Shown: positions 4,292-6,417 of the stretch, piece by piece
Numbering within the stretch: the stretch's first letter is position 1
Layout: every line of letters begins with the position of its first letter
NCBI GenBank assembly: GCA_023228385.1
Contig: JALOBF010000091.1
Span: 1 to 6,417, forward strand
From: Bacilli bacterium
Lineage (GTDB): Bacteria > Bacillota_I > Bacilli_A > ML615J-28 > CAG-698
DNA: 6,417 nucleotides
Direction of reading: 5' to 3'
Notes under the pieces: generated by a model
What the model was told of the DNA's origin: nothing
Databases searched by the model: none
Seen by the model: only the letters and a program-made list of their open reading frames with translations
Made by a program: the position numbers and the translations under genes

Positions 4292-5836
4292 ATGGCAAAA
4301 AAACTAATCGAATTAAAAAATATTGTAAAATCGTTTGATGATGAAGTTGTTGTCGACAATATCAATCTGTATATTAGTGAAAATGAGTTTATAACTCTGG
4401 TTGGTCCGTCGGGTTGCGGTAAAACAACAACCCTTCGTATGATAGGCGGCTTTGAAACTCCCGATTCCGGTGAAATCGTCCTAAATGGTGAAGTTATTAA
4501 TAATATTCCCCCACATCAAAGACCGGTTAATACTGTATTTCAAAGATATGCGCTTTTTCCCCATCTTAATGTCTTTGATAATGTTGCATTTGGTCTTCGC
4601 AATTATAATCGAGTCTATGAAGAATTAAAAAGCAACGTGCGTAAAGAATATGAGAAAGAAAGAAAAATGTTACATTCCTGTTTAGAACAGAGAATTTCTA
4701 AAGAAGAAAAAGCAGAAATAAAAAATCGGTTAAAAGAAATAAAAAAAGAAATTATAGAAAAAATACATTTTGAAAGAGAAAATTTATTAGAAAAGAAATA
4801 TCAAGATATTGAAATGCGTTATGAAAAACGATTTTTGGAACTAAAAGCCAAAATTGAAAGCGAAGAACAAAAAACCGATGAGGTTGAGGCAGCAAAGGAA
4901 GCTTTGGCTGAATTAGAATCTAAAATTAAAAATCAAAACGGAATAAAAAAAAGCAAAGTAAAGGCTAACGGTAAGTACGCAAAAGAATTGGCTGAATTAA
5001 GAAAAATCGCTAATCAGGTAGAACTTGCAACCTTAAATCGTCAGTTAAAGGAAACACATCGACATTATAACGATGAACTAAAAGCAGCAAAATCTTTAAT
5101 GATGAGTAAGCATCATATTGAGGAAGCCGTATATGAAGTATTAAAATTAGTTAAACTGGAAGGAATGGAATATCGCAAAATTAATAGTTTAAGTGGCGGC
5201 CAACAACAAAGGGTAGCAATTGCCCGGGCCGTTGTTAATAAACCTAAAATATTATTACTGGACGAGCCGTTGGCGGCTTTAGATTTAAAATTACGGCAAA
5301 ATATGCAGTATGAACTCAAAGAAATGCAACGGAAATTGGGTATCACATTTATTTTTGTAACTCATGACCAGGAGGAAGCATTAACGATGTCAGATACGGT
5401 TGTTGTTATGGATAAAGGAAAAATCCAACAAATCGGAACCCCTGAAGAGATATATAATGAACCGAAAAATCGTTTTGTTGCCAGTTTTATAGGCGAAAGT
5501 AATATTATTAGAGGTAAATACATCGGCAATAAGAAAGTAGAATTTATGGGTTCGGTATTCGAATGTGTCGATGAGGATTTTGCCGTTGATGAACCTTGTG
5601 ATGTTGTTATCCGTCCGGAAGATTTTGATATTGTATCGCTTGAACAAGCAAAATTGATTGGTATTGTTGATGCCACCGCCTTTCTTGGGGTGCATTTTGA
5701 GATTTGTGCAATAATTCAAGGACAGGAATTTGTTATTCATCAATATGAAAACATAAAAGTCGGCGATAAAATCGGTTTATCGGTTGATCCTTATGAAATA
5801 CATCTTATGAAGGTAGATAAAGATGAAAAAGTTTAA
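4292..5836 (+). CDS. potA: Spermidine/putrescine ABC transporter ATP-binding protein, with coiled-coil insert
   Basis: PotA powers polyamine import through PotB/PotC by ATP hydrolysis at the inner membrane face. The 514-residue chain has all ABC motifs: Walker A GPSGCGKTT (38-46), Q-loop with Gln84 in VFQRYALFPHL, signature LSGGQQQR (300-307), Walker B ILLLDEP (320-326), D-loop ALD (329-331), switch His358, and a TOBE-like regulatory domain (about 400-505). Usual PotA proteins have about 350-380 residues; the excess is a highly charged, Lys/Glu-rich, probably coiled-coil insert of about 170 residues (about 104-272) between Q-loop and signature motif. Mycoplasma PotA proteins of about 560 residues are also long, so this may be a lineage trait. 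I chose the ATG at 4292 (GGAG at 4284-4287, 4 bases away) because it begins MAKKLIELKNIVKSF, the family N-terminus; a start further upstream would lie in the tRNA or terminator. It overlaps potB by 14 bases. Confidence 0.93.
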   Translation: MAKKLIELKNIVKSFDDEVVVDNINLYISENEFITLVGPSGCGKTTTLRMIGGFETPDSGEIVLNGEVINNIPPHQRPVNTVFQRYALFPHLNVFDNVAFGLRNYNRVYEELKSNVRKEYEKERKMLHSCLEQRISKEEKAEIKNRLKEIKKEIIEKIHFERENLLEKKYQDIEMRYEKRFLELKAKIESEEQKTDEVEAAKEALAELESKIKNQNGIKKSKVKANGKYAKELAELRKIANQVELATLNRQLKETHRHYNDELKAAKSLMMSKHHIEEAVYEVLKLVKLEGMEYRKINSLSGGQQQRVAIARAVVNKPKILLLDEPLAALDLKLRQNMQYELKEMQRKLGITFIFVTHDQEEALTMSDTVVVMDKGKIQQIGTPEEIYNEPKNRFVASFIGESNIIRGKYIGNKKVEFMGSVFECVDEDFAVDEPCDVVIRPEDFDIVSLEQAKLIGIVDATAFLGVHFEICAIIQGQEFVIHQYENIKVGDKIGLSVDPYEIHLMKVDKDEKV

Positions 5837-6417
5837 AAGATTTGCTTGGCCTTATTTTTTCTGGATGTTTGTTTTTACCGTCATTCCAATCTTCCTTTTA
5901 TTTGCTATGTCATTTATCGAGATGAAATCTTTAAATTTTAGCACAGCCCGTTTCAGCTTTTCTGCTTTTTCAAAAAGTTTTAATCCCATTTATCTTAATG
6001 CTTTTACAAATTCAATCAGATTAGCCTTGATTGCAACCGTATTATGTATTATAATTGGTTATCCACTAGCTTATATAGTATCAAATTTGAATATTACCAA
6101 TCGTTTTTCATTCTTGTTAATCTTGATTATGCCGATGTTTACAAATATGTTACTTCGTGTTAACACAATTAGTAAACTATTAAAACCGGAAAGTATTTTG
6201 AAAAATGTCTTAGGCATTAGTTTAAATATAAGCGGTTCAGAGAAAGCGGTTGTTTTGGTTATGGTTTTGATGTATTTGCCTTTTATGGTTTTTCCCATTT
6301 TTACTGTTTTAGAAAAAATTGATCCTTCCTTACTAGAGGCGAGCCGTGATTTAGGTGCAAATAATTTTAAAACATTTTTAAAAGTGACACTTCCGCTATC
6401 GGTCAAGGGTATTAGTA
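5823..6417 (+). CDS. potB: Spermidine/putrescine ABC transporter permease PotB (3' truncated by window edge)
   Basis: The open frame has 198 residues and continues past the window. PotB forms, with PotC, the membrane channel for polyamine import. Visible transmembrane segments are about 9-31, 63-86, 95-111 and 142-163. The LPFMVFPIFTVLEKIDPSLL stretch (152-171) and the EAA loop EASRDLGANNFKTFLKVTLP (172-191), which docks onto PotA, are typical of PotB. The loop between segments 3 and 4 (LLRVNTISKLLKPESILKNV) is like that of PotB, though somewhat short. The ATG at 5823 lies inside the end of potA (14-base overlap) with GAAGGT (5809-5814) upstream, which indicates translational coupling and one operon; potC and potD would be expected next. 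Confidence 0.92.
   Translation, partial: MKKFKRFAWPYFFWMFVFTVIPIFLLFAMSFIEMKSLNFSTARFSFSAFSKSFNPIYLNAFTNSIRLALIATVLCIIIGYPLAYIVSNLNITNRFSFLLILIMPMFTNMLLRVNTISKLLKPESILKNVLGISLNISGSEKAVVLVMVLMYLPFMVFPIFTVLEKIDPSLLEASRDLGANNFKTFLKVTLPLSVKGIS

Noticed and set aside
5113..5743. Several minus-strand open frames opposite potA
   Set aside because: They oppose conserved ABC motifs of potA, and none resembles a known protein.
6071..6406. Minus-strand open frame opposite potB
   Set aside because: The plus strand encodes conserved PotB segments including the EAA loop; the antisense product is low-complexity, without recognisable motifs.

Overview
The window is AT-rich, single-chromosome-like bacterial DNA from a low-G+C Firmicutes/Mollicutes-type organism. 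Supporting signs are WhiA, a YdcC-type lipoprotein next to AcpS, DUF378, strong AGGAGG ribosome binding sites, intrinsic hairpin+T-run terminators and CCA-encoding tRNA genes. TGA serves as the stop of acpS at the family's normal length and TGG is the tryptophan codon, so the standard bacterial code applies, not the Mycoplasma code. Uncultured Bacilli close to the Mollicutes/Erysipelotrichia border would fit, but the species cannot be named from this sequence.

Layout. (1) 1-1238, plus strand: the 3' end of a thioredoxin reductase gene (trxB) followed after 9 bases by whiA. (2) 1233-1550: a small XRE-family repressor-like gene on the minus strand, convergent with whiA, with a terminator hairpin shared by both 3' ends, and divergent from acpS. 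(3) 1551-3284: acpS with its own terminator, an antisense-oriented DUF378 membrane protein gene, then a LolA-like/DUF4367 lipoprotein related to Bacillus YdcC. acpS-ydcC is a known Firmicutes neighbourhood, here interrupted by the DUF378 gene. (4) 3307-3959: a terminator physically interlocked with a near-consensus promoter, a leader with a hairpin between the Shine-Dalgarno sequence and the start codon, and a membrane-anchored, cysteine-free thioredoxin-like protein. (5) 4002-4260: a strong promoter, tRNA-Ser(GCU), tRNA-Glu(UUC) and a strong terminator. (6) 4292-6417: the start of a spermidine/putrescine ABC transporter operon: potA, whose nucleotide-binding domain carries a charged coiled-coil insert of about 170 residues, overlapping by 14 bases with potB, which runs off the window.

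Most genes are housekeeping: redox, cell division/transcription factor, acyl-carrier-protein activation, translation and polyamine uptake. No prophage, insertion sequence, CRISPR array or defence system is visible. The most unusual parts are the leader of the 3414-3959 gene, where a perfect 10-bp hairpin would shorten a 35-base SD-to-start distance to 9 bases, and the terminator whose stem and loop contain the -35 box of the next promoter.
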